From positions 1 to 35,990 of the forward strand of contig JAGVXH010000007.1 in NCBI GenBank assembly GCA_018303845.1: DNA of 35,990 nucleotides, in the 5' to 3' direction. A program made the position numbers and the translations under genes. The notes beneath the pieces are model-generated. The model searched no databases and was not told where the DNA came from. It saw only the letters and a program-made list of their open reading frames with translations. This DNA comes from Candidatus Pacearchaeota archaeon (lineage in GTDB: Archaea > Nanobdellota > Nanobdellia > Pacearchaeales > GW2011-AR1). Within the stretch, counting starts at the first letter, position 1. Each line of letters opens with the position of its first letter. Shown one piece after another: positions 1-7,220 of the stretch.

Positions 1-300
1 GTAACTCAAGGAGACATGGTTTACATATCATTAAAAAAAGACAGCGAAGGAATATCCAGATTTGAATCAATCTCAAAAAACAAACCAGCTAGCGGAGACT
101 TTATCAGAGGAACCGTAGAATACCTTCGCGGAAACTCAATCGGAATTCAGTACGGAATAGAATCATATTACTTCCAAAGAAGAGCAGTAGTCCCAACCGA
201 AAATATAACAATGAAAGTAGTGATAGCATCTTCAGGCAGAGCAAAAATTTCCGAAATTCTACAAAACGGAAAACCAGCAGAAATAAAATATGAAGATTAA
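1..300 (+). CDS. GDYXXLXY-like protein, C-terminal part (cut by window edge)
   Basis: The frame is open from the first base, so this is the C-terminal part of a gene starting outside the window. It reads VTQGDMVYISL at its left edge and contains YGIESYYFQ near residue 50. Both resemble the GDYXXLXY family, membrane-associated proteins of unknown function with a GDxxxLxY motif followed by a YGIESYF motif. The first ATG (base 16) lies inside the motif and is unlikely to be the true start. The gene ends 57 bp before tRNA-Gly. Family assignment comes from recognised motifs only. Confidence 0.6.
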   Translation, partial: VTQGDMVYISLKKDSEGISRFESISKNKPASGDFIRGTVEYLRGNSIGIQYGIESYYFQRRAVVPTENITMKVVIASSGRAKISEILQNGKPAEIKYED

Positions 301-357
301 TCCTACAAAATCAACTCAAGAAACTTTTTTAAATCATTAAGATGTCAAACATTAGAA

Positions 358-428
358 GCAAGATTAGTTTAGTGGTAGAACGGGACGTTGCCAACGTTCA
401 AACACGGGTTCGATTCCCGTATTTTGCA
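358..428 (+). tRNA. tRNA-Gly (GCC)
   Basis: A complete cloverleaf can be folded. The acceptor stem is GCAAGAT/ATTTTGC, the D stem GTTT/GAAC, and the anticodon stem GGACG/CGTTC with loop TTGCCAA (anticodon GCC, 390-392). The T stem is ACGGG/CCCGT with loop TTCGATT, and the discriminator is A. The elbow is canonical: GG in the D loop and C56. No intron and no encoded CCA. A T-rich TATA-like stretch (about 323-332) lies roughly 29 bp upstream. The last 19 bases recur exactly at 522-540. Confidence 0.95.
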
Positions 429-437
429 GATTAATCG

Positions 438-516
438 AACCCCCTGGGGTTAAAGAAAATTACGGAGTAACTTTTCTTTAGAAATCTTTGATTTCGTGTC
501 CGAGCTTTCCAAAAGC
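438..516. repeat. Cluster of four hairpins between tRNA-Gly and the copy of its 3' end
   Basis: Nearly all of this stretch folds into four consecutive inverted repeats. They are AACCCC-CT-GGGGTT (438-451); a 12-bp stem with loop GGA and one bulged C (452-479); GAAATC-TTT-GATTTC (481-495); and GCTTT-CCA-AAAGC (504-516). Three have three-base loops. There is no ORF. The cluster fills the space between the tRNA and the repeated tRNA 3' end, so it may be the content of a very small insertion. Confidence 0.75.
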
Positions 517-521
517 GAAGG

Positions 522-540
522 TCGATTCCCGTATTTTGCA
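522..540 (+). repeat. Second copy of the tRNA-Gly 3' end (att-like direct repeat)
   Basis: Nineteen bases are identical to 410-428, i.e. the T loop, the 3' T-stem strand, the 3' acceptor strand and the discriminator. The copy sits 112 bp downstream in the same orientation. No other tRNA part accompanies it. This is the geometry left by integration at a tRNA 3' end, but the intervening DNA is only about 93 bp and encodes nothing. Confidence 0.85.
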
Positions 541-549
541 TGTTATAAT

Positions 550-612
550 TTAACCCTTCCGAACATCACGCACAGCATCCATCAACCCCCGAACCAATCC
601 CCTATCAACCTT
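550..612 (-). pseudogene. Copy of the last about 20 codons of the btpA-like gene
   Basis: This stretch aligns without gaps to 1214-1276, the 3' end of the btpA-like gene, with only a handful of mismatches. Read on the minus strand it encodes VDRGLVRGLMDAVRDVRKG then TAA; the intact gene ends VDRGLVRGLMDAVREVRKD. No upstream part of the gene is present. The 112-residue membrane gene at 652-990 lies between the intact gene end and this copy, so the copy marks the far edge of a possible insertion. Confidence 0.85.
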
Positions 613-651
613 CCCCAGAATAAAAAAAATAAAATAAAATAATTTATGTCC

Positions 652-990
652 TCAATGTTTTGCTATTGCAAAAACATTTTTAATCGCAACAATTATCACC
701 GCAGGAACAAATATTAATAAGAAACTATCCAAAATCCTACTTAACAAAGGACTTATTGAGAAAGCTCCTTGTCCCATAGAAACAGCGATAATCAAAACAA
801 TCCCAGACATCATAAATGAGTGAGCTTCATCTTCGGTAACATTCATAAGACCGACTACAAGACCGACTACAAGAAAGATCCAAAGTACAGTAGAGTTAAT
901 AGCACTTCCTAAAAGAGCAATAGCAATAGCTAGAACTACACCAATAAGAAAAGCCCAACCACCAATTGCACTAGTTTGTTTTTTCACCAT
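652..990 (-). CDS. Small four-helix membrane protein, unknown function
   Basis: A 112-residue, very hydrophobic protein with about four membrane helices (roughly residues 12-30, 33-52, 58-80 and 85-108) and a short basic N-terminus MVKKQ. The start is supported by a strong Shine-Dalgarno sequence (AAGGAGGTGA) a few bases upstream. A TATA-like TTATAA near 1036 would give a leader of about 20 nt. I do not recognise the family. It lies between the intact 3' end of btpA and a second copy of that end, so it may be insertion cargo. Confidence 0.75.
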   Translation of the reverse strand: MVKKQTSAIGGWAFLIGVVLAIAIALLGSAINSTVLWIFLVVGLVVGLMNVTEDEAHSFMMSGIVLIIAVSMGQGAFSISPLLSRILDSFLLIFVPAVIIVAIKNVFAIAKH

Positions 991-1151
991 TCAACTTCAC
1001 CTCCTTATAATAAATCTAAAAATAATAACTAATTATAAGCACAACTGTAAAGATATCCCTCTTTATAAGTTTTAGCAAAGATTAACAAAAATTATTCAAT
1101 ACTCCCCCGATCGCATAAATATCTATAAAACAAAATATTTCTTAAGTTTTA

Positions 1152-1217
1152 ATGGAAAACACACTCGTAGGAATTGTAAAAGAAATAATAAAAAACCAAA
1201 TAATCAAAACTATTTAA
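1152..1217 (+). CDS. Possible 21-residue micro-ORF or truncated gene
   Basis: An ATG at 1152 opens a 21-codon frame (MENTLVGIVKEIIKNQIIKT, then I and stop). A TATA-like CTATAAAAC is centred at about 1127, exactly 25 bp upstream, which is the spacing used by the window's leaderless genes. The frame runs into the 3' end of the convergent btpA-like gene and stops there. It may be the promoter and first codons of a gene whose remainder was lost at the junction. No homology is recognised. Confidence 0.3.
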   Translation: MENTLVGIVKEIIKNQIIKTI

Positions 1218-1930
1218 TCCTTCCGAACCTCGCGCACAGCATCCATCAACCCCCGAACCAAACCCCTATCAACCATAGCATAAGTATCTCCCCTCGGCTT
1301 AAAATAACTTCCAACTATAGCCCCGTCCGCATATTCCAATTGCTTCTTAACATTATCCAAATTAACTCCAGCCCCAACAATTAAAGGAAACCCCTCAGAA
1401 ATTTTATCAAGTCCTTTCCTATATTTAGCGAGTTTTTCAATCGGTGTTTCAACTCCGGTCCCACTTCCAGTCGTAACGATAGCATCACATCTTCCCATTC
1501 CTTCTCTCAAGTCAAATTCCAAAGAATTCCCACTTTCAGGCTGATATTTAAAACCAACCCCACCCAAAACAAACTGTCCAAAAGTCCGCATATCATCATC
1601 AAAAAAGTATCCCTGAACACTATCATATTGAACAAACTTCCCCTTATAACTATTAGAAACAGCAGCACTAAGCCCAGGATTCTGCAAAATATTAACTCCT
1701 ACAGTAATTTTAAAATTAGCATTCCTAATAGCCCTCATAACACTGCAGACATCATCAATAGAAATAAACTGATGATAATCTTCAACAATTGCGCCAGAAA
1801 CACCCTCTTCCTCATAAATTCGCATTTCTTTCAAGGCATCATTTATCATCTCCCCATGCTGTCTTCGCGCCAAATGAATCATTCCAATAATCGGCTTCTG
1901 GGCTCCAAACAATTCTTCTAACTTTCTCAT
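1214..1930 (-). CDS. BtpA/SgcQ-family TIM-barrel protein
   Basis: A 238-residue protein of the BtpA family (TIM-barrel proteins named after a cyanobacterial photosystem I biogenesis factor; archaeal members have no settled role). Family-like segments are KPIIGMIHL (12-20), TTGSGTGVETP (153-163) and ADGAIVGSYFKPRGD (201-215), the last resembling a phosphate-binding loop. The usual proline-rich motif after MIHL is replaced by ARRQHGE, so this is a divergent subgroup. A TATA box (1953-1958) centred 26 bp before the ATG supports the start. The 3' end is duplicated at 550-612. Confidence 0.8.
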   Translation of the reverse strand: MRKLEELFGAQKPIIGMIHLARRQHGEMINDALKEMRIYEEEGVSGAIVEDYHQFISIDDVCSVMRAIRNANFKITVGVNILQNPGLSAAVSNSYKGKFVQYDSVQGYFFDDDMRTFGQFVLGGVGFKYQPESGNSLEFDLREGMGRCDAIVTTGSGTGVETPIEKLAKYRKGLDKISEGFPLIVGAGVNLDNVKKQLEYADGAIVGSYFKPRGDTYAMVDRGLVRGLMDAVREVRKD

Positions 1931-1999
1931 ACTAACATAAATAATCTTCCAATTATAAAAATTTAGATACTTGGGAGTATACGTGATTCGTCAAAAAAT

Positions 2000-2033
2000 A
2001 TCATTAATCCTCAAAATCATGACCGCAAAACTT
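2000..2033 (-). pseudogene. Fragment resembling the thermosome 3' region
   Basis: Bases 2001-2028 match thermosome positions 3929-3956 at 25 of 28 bases. On the minus strand they encode AVMILRINDIF then stop, against [11 protein letters not shown] in the thermosome. No other part of the gene is nearby. It sits between the TrmB-like gene and the btpA-like gene, about 1.9 kb from the intact thermosome. It looks like a remnant of the same duplication process that gave the fragment at 3601-3672. Confidence 0.55.
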
Positions 2034-2058
2034 AACTTATTCATATATCTTGTTCTGA

Positions 2059-2802
2059 TTACTTACTTGCCAATCCCCACTGTTGCATAAAAAATTTCCT
2101 ATAAAACTCCAACAATTCATCACTCTCAATAACAATCGCAGTCTCAGGATCAGAAAGTAAATTAAGAAGTATAATTCTGCCTTGAAAAATAATCGTAGTA
2201 GTAGGAAACAACGTTTTCCCAAATCGCATAATCTTAGAAATATACTTCCACCTTTCTCCATAAGTTCTCCTAATTTTTTCCTTATAATCCTCATTATCTA
2301 AAAGCTTAACCCTCAAACCTTTTTCATATCTAGCAACCCCAACTTTATCCCAAAAAATCTCGCCTTTCTCAATCAACTCATCCTCACCAACAGAAAAACT
2401 CAGCCACTCTTCCCCTTTATCCGCTTCTTCAATTAAACCAATTAACAAAGAAGTTATTGCCTTCATTCCCTCAAAAATCTCCACACTTTGCTTCCCAGAA
2501 ATATTTTTCAAAATCTCAAGTTGCCCTATCACATTTTCAACTCTCTTCTCCTTCTCCTTCAAAATTCTTCTCAAAATTCTAACATCAACAGCCTGAAAAT
2601 ATTTTGTCTTGCCCTTAATAACATAACTGACAAATCCTTTCTTGCTTAAAGAATCCAAAACATGATAAATTTTAGAAACAGGAACTCCAGACTTCTTCAC
2701 TAATGGACCAGTCGTGCTACTACCCAACTCTAACAAAGAAACATAAGCTCTACTCTCCCATCTATTCAAGCCCAACTCCAACAAGACTTCTTCATATTCC
2801 AT
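2059..2802 (-). CDS. TrmB-like transcriptional regulator
   Basis: A 247-residue TrmB-type regulator from the ATG at 2802. A winged helix occupies about residues 5-75 (LGLNRWESRAYVSLLELG, PLVKKSGVPVSKIYHVLDSL). A short coiled coil (about 75-112, KEKEKRVENVIGQLEIL) and a C-terminal effector-like region follow. TrmB proteins usually sense sugars and control transport or glycolysis; the ligand cannot be read here. The frame extends 17 codons upstream, but MEYEEVLLELGLNRWES is the usual N-terminus of the family. A TATA-like stretch (2816-2822) lies upstream, closer to this ATG than usual. Confidence 0.8.
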   Translation of the reverse strand: MEYEEVLLELGLNRWESRAYVSLLELGSSTTGPLVKKSGVPVSKIYHVLDSLSKKGFVSYVIKGKTKYFQAVDVRILRRILKEKEKRVENVIGQLEILKNISGKQSVEIFEGMKAITSLLIGLIEEADKGEEWLSFSVGEDELIEKGEIFWDKVGVARYEKGLRVKLLDNEDYKEKIRRTYGERWKYISKIMRFGKTLFPTTTIIFQGRIILLNLLSDPETAIVIESDELLEFYRKFFMQQWGLASK

Positions 2803-2916
2803 AAAAAAGGATACATTATATAGAATAAAAACCTTTCTATAACTAACCACCAAGGTAGTAAATAAAAATTAAATAATAAATAATATTACCACTAACAAGT
2901 AAAACAATGAAACAAA

Positions 2917-3594
2917 ATGGCAACGAATGATAATGAAAAAACAAAATTATCAGAATTGGAAAATCTCGTAAAAAAAAGAATCAAACAGGCAAAAGACAGA
3001 CAATTAATAGAAAAAGTTTCTCTTATAGGAATTTGTTGTAGTAACACTGGCTATTATAAAGGAAAAGATATTATGATTAAAAATTTAACACCAATTATAC
3101 AAAGATGCAAAACATACCGTGGTGGATGTGATAAGATTCGTGAAAGTATCGAAGGCTCTCTCTGTGATCATAAAGAATATTTTGATTTTAAACTAGAATG
3201 CAATCAAATAAAATATGGTAGTTTGATTTTAGAAAGTTTTTACGCAAGAAATTTCTACGGTCAAATAAGAGTAAGTGATAAACCCCTCCAGGGTTATTGT
3301 TTATATGAAATAAAAAAGTATAAGGTCCTTTTATCAAATAACAATGAAATAGTACTTGAAGGTGAATTCGGGAATAGTTGGGATAATGGTATAAAATCTT
3401 ATATTCCAGGAAAATGGGAAGATCAACTTGTTCCTTGGTTAGAAAAATCTTTCAATGAATATAAAAAAGAACATAGGGGAAGAATAGAGGAAGAAGAATT
3501 ACAACAAAGAGAAAAAGAAAGAAAAAAGGATGAACAAAGAAAGATAAACAATGATAAAAAAGAAGAAGAATTAAGGAAAAAATTTGGATTATAA
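2917..3594 (+). CDS. Orphan hypothetical protein with a charged coiled-coil tail
   Basis: A 225-residue protein I do not recognise. The first about 35 residues are a charged helix. The middle (35-170) has several cysteines (GICCSN, RCKTYRGGCDK, LECN) and beta-rich segments. Residues about 178-222 are an almost continuous Glu/Lys/Arg coiled coil. No signal peptide or membrane segment. A+T-rich TATA-like sequence (2868-2885) lies upstream. It faces away from TrmB and ends 7 bp before the thermosome 3' copy. Could be recently acquired. Confidence 0.7.
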   Translation: MATNDNEKTKLSELENLVKKRIKQAKDRQLIEKVSLIGICCSNTGYYKGKDIMIKNLTPIIQRCKTYRGGCDKIRESIEGSLCDHKEYFDFKLECNQIKYGSLILESFYARNFYGQIRVSDKPLQGYCLYEIKKYKVLLSNNNEIVLEGEFGNSWDNGIKSYIPGKWEDQLVPWLEKSFNEYKKEHRGRIEEEELQQREKERKKDEQRKINNDKKEEELRKKFGL

Positions 3595-3600
3595 ATAACT

Positions 3601-3672
3601 TCAATCATATCTCGCCATATACTTAAGCTTCCTACCTCGCCCGCCCATTTCCTTACAACAATAATCACATCA
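3601..3672 (-). pseudogene. Diverged copy of the thermosome 3' end
   Basis: This aligns over about 70 bp with 3863-3935, the 3' end of the thermosome gene. On the minus strand it encodes GGRGRKLKYMARYD then TGA, against [14 protein letters not shown] in the intact gene. Its upstream half continues in another frame (IIVVRK against VIAARK), so it is frameshifted and non-functional. The 65-residue gene at 3665-3862 lies exactly between intact end and copy and takes its stop codon from the edge of the copy. Confidence 0.8.
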
Positions 3673-3862
3673 AATATCTATTATACTCTTCCATCAAGCC
3701 ATCCAAATCTTTTTGAAGAATTCTCATTTTATCTAAATTCATTATAGGATCGCTTTTCCATTCAACTGAAAATTTATCATGTCTGGTAATAGTATAGGGG
3801 TCTTTCCTCTCAATAGTAATAGTAAAATATTCTCTTCCCAATCTTCTAATTTTTCCCCCCAT
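3665..3862 (-). CDS. Small unknown protein translationally coupled to the thermosome
   Basis: The ATG at 3862 overlaps the thermosome stop codon (TGATG), so translation is probably coupled; 65 residues follow. A TTG one codon earlier is a less likely start. The sequence is basic at the N-terminus ([19 protein letters not shown]) with a helical C-terminal half (LDKMRILQKDLDGLMEEYNR). I recognise no domain. It is bracketed by the thermosome 3' end and a decayed copy of it (3601-3672), suggesting it was inserted precisely at the thermosome stop codon. Confidence 0.6.
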   Translation of the reverse strand: MGGKIRRLGREYFTITIERKDPYTITRHDKFSVEWKSDPIMNLDKMRILQKDLDGLMEEYNRYLM

Positions 3863-5451
3863 CAATCATACCCCGCCATATCCTTAATCTTCCCGCCTCG
3901 CCCCTCCGACTTCCGCGCCGCAATCACATCATCAATCCTCAAAATCATAATCGCAACCTCAGTCGCACTAGAAATCGCCTGCGTCTTAACCTTCAACGGC
4001 TCAATCACCCCATTTACCATATTATCCTCCAATCCCCCACTAAATAAATTCAACCCAACGTCACGCCCGCCCTTATCATGTGCAGCCCTAAGTTCAGTCA
4101 AAACATCAATCGGATCCATCCCAGCATTTTCAGCCAAAGTCGTAGGGATAAACTCCAGCGCCGAAGCATATTCCTCAACAGCCAACCTCTCACGACCAAT
4201 CAAACCCTTGGCATATTCTCGAAGCCTCCGCGCAACCTCAATCTCAACAGCCCCACCTCCAGCCACAATCTTACCACTTCTAACCGCAGCCGCAACATCT
4301 CCAAGCGCATCCTCAACAGCCCGGCCAACCTCATCAACAACATGCTCAGTCCCTCCACGAATCAAAATCGTAACAACCTTGGGATTCGAACAACCCAAAA
4401 CATAAGTCATCGCATTTTCCCCATCTTTCCTTTCCTCAACCAAATCTGCACTCCCCAAATCATCCGGCTCAATCTCACTCAACTTCGAAATAATTCTTCC
4501 CCCAGTTGCCTTAGCCAAATTCTGCATATCACTTCGCGGAATTCGACGAACCGCATAAATCCCCTCGCGCGCCAAATAGTGCTGAACCAAATCATCAATT
4601 CCCTTCTGAACAAAAACAACATTCGCCCCACTCATCTTAATCAAATCAACCTTCTCCCGTAAAGTCGCGTCCTCACTTCCCAAAAAACTCCTCAACTGCT
4701 CTGGACTTGAAACCGAAATCCGAGCCTCCGAAGAAGGCGACCGAACTTCCAACGCCTCTTCAATCAAAGCAATCCGCGCCTTCTTAACGCTAACAGGCAT
4801 CTCCAAACTCAACCGTTCCTTGTCAACCACAATCCCCCGAATCAATTCCGACTCGTTTAAAGCCCGACCTTTCTGCTTTTCTATCTTTATATCTTCCAAA
4901 TCAATCCGTCCTTTTTCCGCAACAATATCAACCGCGTCCACGACAATTTCCGCCATGACCTCTCGCAAATACTCAACACCCTTTCCAGTCATAGCAGTCG
5001 CCGCAATCTTAACCAGCTCATCACGACTATCCAATTCAACCGCAAGTTCTTTCAAAATCTCCTGTGCCCTTTCTTCAGCCCAACGATACCCTCGGCAAAT
5101 CACAGTCGGATGAATCTTCATATCAAGCAACCTCTCAGCATTCTCCAAAAACTTACCCGCAAGCATCACGGCAGTCGTAGTCCCATCGCCAACCTCTTTC
5201 TCCTGAGTCTTAGCAATTTCAACAATCATCTTTGCAGCCGGATGTTCAATTTCCATCTCCTCCAAAATAGTCACCCCATCATTTGTCACAATAACATTCC
5301 CAGCCCGGTCAACTAGCATCTTATCCATTCCTTTAGGTCCCAAAGTGGTCTTCACAGTTTCACTAATAACTCGCGCCGCCAAAATATTGTTCCGTTGAGC
5401 ATCTCGACCAAGCATTCTACTATTTCCTTCATTAACAACATCCTCACCCAT
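3862..5451 (-). CDS. thsA: Thermosome subunit (group II chaperonin)
   Basis: A 529-residue subunit of the archaeal double-ring ATP-driven folding chaperonin. Visible motifs are [14 protein letters not shown] (15-28), [13 protein letters not shown] (36-48), VTNDGVTIL (55-63) and GDGTTT (88-93, with the nucleotide-site Asp). A GGG motif (VAGGGAVE) lies near residue 400. Length is normal for the family, but the usual Gly/Met-rich tail is absent; it ends [14 protein letters not shown] chose ATG 5451 over the open extension to 5496 because a TATA box (5472-5480) is centred 25 bp upstream and it matches the family N-terminus. The stop overlaps the next start. Confidence 0.97.
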   Translation of the reverse strand: MGEDVVNEGNSRMLGRDAQRNNILAARVISETVKTTLGPKGMDKMLVDRAGNVIVTNDGVTILEEMEIEHPAAKMIVEIAKTQEKEVGDGTTTAVMLAGKFLENAERLLDMKIHPTVICRGYRWAEERAQEILKELAVELDSRDELVKIAATAMTGKGVEYLREVMAEIVVDAVDIVAEKGRIDLEDIKIEKQKGRALNESELIRGIVVDKERLSLEMPVSVKKARIALIEEALEVRSPSSEARISVSSPEQLRSFLGSEDATLREKVDLIKMSGANVVFVQKGIDDLVQHYLAREGIYAVRRIPRSDMQNLAKATGGRIISKLSEIEPDDLGSADLVEERKDGENAMTYVLGCSNPKVVTILIRGGTEHVVDEVGRAVEDALGDVAAAVRSGKIVAGGGAVEIEVARRLREYAKGLIGRERLAVEEYASALEFIPTTLAENAGMDPIDVLTELRAAHDKGGRDVGLNLFSGGLEDNMVNGVIEPLKVKTQAISSATEVAIMILRIDDVIAARKSEGRGGKIKDMAGYD

Positions 5452-5471
5452 CTTAGATAAAAACTTAATTT

Positions 5472-5480
5472 CTTTATAAG
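5472..5480 (-). promoter_or_regulatory. TATA box of the thermosome gene
   Basis: CTTATAAAG on the minus strand, centred 25 bp before the ATG at 5451. This implies a leaderless mRNA and decides the start codon, because the longer frame would begin upstream of the box. Confidence 0.75.
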
Positions 5481-5516
5481 AATTATTATACTCCAATCCT
5501 TACTTCTATGACTATC

Positions 5517-5933
5517 TCAAAACCAATTCTTCAAATCCCCACTTAACTCCATAAGCCCACAATTTTTCCGAACACAAGCTGTAGAATTAAGTAAGAATCC
5601 AACTCCATTCTTCAAATCAATATCGGCCCAAGTTAAGATATGGCTATATCGCTTCCCCCATAGCTCTTTCTTCAACGCCTCATAAGCCACCCCAACATCA
5701 CCACATCCTTCAGAATCATATTCAAGTTGAGCATTAACCCTCTCATGAGAACGCCCGACCCATTTTCCATTATTAAACCTCATCTTGTCAATGCCTTTAG
5801 CATTAAGTCCAAATCCTCTAAGCTCAGAAGAACATTCTTCTTCCCAAAAAACTTTCGTATCAACAATCCGAACATAAAACCTATCCAAATCGACAGGCAA
5901 GTCCATAAGCACCGTATAACCCAGATTTTCCAT
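5517..5933 (-). CDS. Hypothetical protein
   Basis: A 138-residue soluble protein beginning MENLGYTVLMDLPVDLDRFY. I see no recognisable domain, signal peptide or membrane segment. Four cysteines are scattered through it (CSS, CGD, CVRKNC). The frame extends four codons further, but a TATA box (5953-5962) centred about 25 bp upstream of ATG 5933 supports the shorter start. It lies upstream of the thermosome but has its own promoter, and the thermosome promoter lies in the gap, so they are probably separate transcripts. Confidence 0.7.
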   Translation of the reverse strand: MENLGYTVLMDLPVDLDRFYVRIVDTKVFWEEECSSELRGFGLNAKGIDKMRFNNGKWVGRSHERVNAQLEYDSEGCGDVGVAYEALKKELWGKRYSHILTWADIDLKNGVGFLLNSTACVRKNCGLMELSGDLKNWF

Positions 5934-5952
5934 GCAAACCCTCACAATTTTA

Positions 5953-5962
5953 CTTTTATAAG
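5953..5962 (-). promoter_or_regulatory. TATA box of the gene at 5517-5933
   Basis: CTTATAAAAG on the minus strand, centred about 25 bp upstream of ATG 5933. It selects that ATG over the ATG at 5945. Confidence 0.65.
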
Positions 5963-6041
5963 AATTATTGCACCAGACTTTTCACTCCAAAATACTAATA
6001 AAATTATATAAACCCTGTAGCCTAAAAGATAATAATATACA

Positions 6042-6599
6042 ATGGACACAGGAATAAAAGTTGGCGACCTAATGACCCGAAATTTTGTCCACGTTTCTCC
6101 AGACACAAATCTCAAAGAATGTGCCAAGACCATGGTAAAAAAACGCGTTGGAAGTCTTTTGATAACAGAAAATGATTCCCTCAAGGGAATCCTTACAGAA
6201 AAAGACATAGTCTGGGCAATGGTCAAAAAATCCTATGACAACTTAGAGAAAGTTAAAGTCAAAGACTTAATGAAACGAAAAGTCACAACAATAAAACCAG
6301 GAGCCGACATAACTGACGCTATGAACAAATTCAAAAGAAAAAAAGTAAGGCGTCTTCCAGTAGTAGAAAAGAAAAAACTAATTGGTTATATAACCATAAA
6401 CGATATCCTAAGAATAGATCCAGGTCTTTTCCAGGCAATCGCGGAAACAATCAAAATCAAAGAAGAAAAATCCAAATTCAAACGACACGGAATCCAGGCA
6501 AAAAGAAAGTCTGGAATCTGCGAAGAATGTGGTATATTCGAACTCCTTTATCAAGACGAAGCCCAATGGTTATGCGACGAATGTTTCTCCAAAAGATAA
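6042..6599 (+). CDS. CBS-domain pair protein with C-terminal zinc ribbon
   Basis: A 185-residue protein with two CBS motifs (about residues 8-60 with VGDLMTRNFVHVSPD and GILTEKDIV, and 74-125 with VKDLMKRKVTTIKPG and IGYITINDIL). A basic linker and a small zinc ribbon follow: C160-x2-C163 and C178-x2-C181. CBS pairs bind adenosine nucleotides and act as energy sensors; the zinc ribbon suggests nucleic-acid or protein contact. A TATA box TTATATAA (6004-6011) would give a leader of about 9 nt. It starts a run of rightward genes. The regulated target is unknown. Confidence 0.85.
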   Translation: MDTGIKVGDLMTRNFVHVSPDTNLKECAKTMVKKRVGSLLITENDSLKGILTEKDIVWAMVKKSYDNLEKVKVKDLMKRKVTTIKPGADITDAMNKFKRKKVRRLPVVEKKKLIGYITINDILRIDPGLFQAIAETIKIKEEKSKFKRHGIQAKRKSGICEECGIFELLYQDEAQWLCDECFSKR

Positions 6600-6634
6600 T
6601 CTTTATATAATCTATCTTCTTGAGAAATGAAAAG

Positions 6635-7132
6635 ATGGCGCAGAAGAAATTAATATACAAAGAAAAACTAACCCAAGTCGGTTATTGGGACTACAACGAG
6701 GTCTACACAATGCTTTACAACTGGCTAAAAGATTACGGCTATAACATAAGCGAAAACGCATACAAAGAAAAACTTTCAGGAGGGGGCAAAGAAATTATAA
6801 TTGGCTGGGAGGCATCAAAAAAAGTAACAGATTATTTCAAATATAAAATAGAACTAGACTGGCATATTCTTGGAATGAAAGACGCCGAAGTAGAAATCGA
6901 TGGGAAAAAAGTCAAAACGAATAAAGGCGAATTAGAAATTGTATTCAAAGGAACAGTCGTAAGAGATTACGAATCAAGATGGGAAGACAAACCTTTTCAT
7001 AAATTTCTAAGAGGGGTTTATGAAAATTATGTCATAAGAGGGACAATAGACGAATACGAGGGCGACTTGGAAGATGAAGTGAAAGGGTTAATCGCAGATG
7101 CAAAAGCGTTCTTAAGAATATCCGGAAGTTAA
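6635..7132 (+). CDS. Conserved-looking hypothetical protein
   Basis: A 165-residue protein (MAQKKLIYKEKLTQVGYWDY) with alternating strand-like and helical segments, many Tyr/Trp residues and a Gly-rich turn (SGGGKEIIIGW). No signal peptide or membrane segment. An open frame extends to a TTG at 6620, but TTTATATAA (6602-6610), about 29 bp upstream, favours ATG 6635. The alpha/beta pattern might fit a START-like or similar small-ligand fold, but no motif proves it. It lies 35 bp after the CBS gene with its own promoter. Confidence 0.7.
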   Translation: MAQKKLIYKEKLTQVGYWDYNEVYTMLYNWLKDYGYNISENAYKEKLSGGGKEIIIGWEASKKVTDYFKYKIELDWHILGMKDAEVEIDGKKVKTNKGELEIVFKGTVVRDYESRWEDKPFHKFLRGVYENYVIRGTIDEYEGDLEDEVKGLIADAKAFLRISGS

Positions 7133-7220
7133 ATTTATTCCTTTTCCCATGAAAATAAAATATTTCCAACAGATTCCAGACAACATAAATGTTTATAAAA
7201 TAATCCTAACATCTTAACGC

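Noticed and set aside
3779-4405. Plus-strand open frames over the thermosome
   Set aside because: Ser/Thr/Pro-rich shadow of the strongly conserved minus-strand chaperonin frame.
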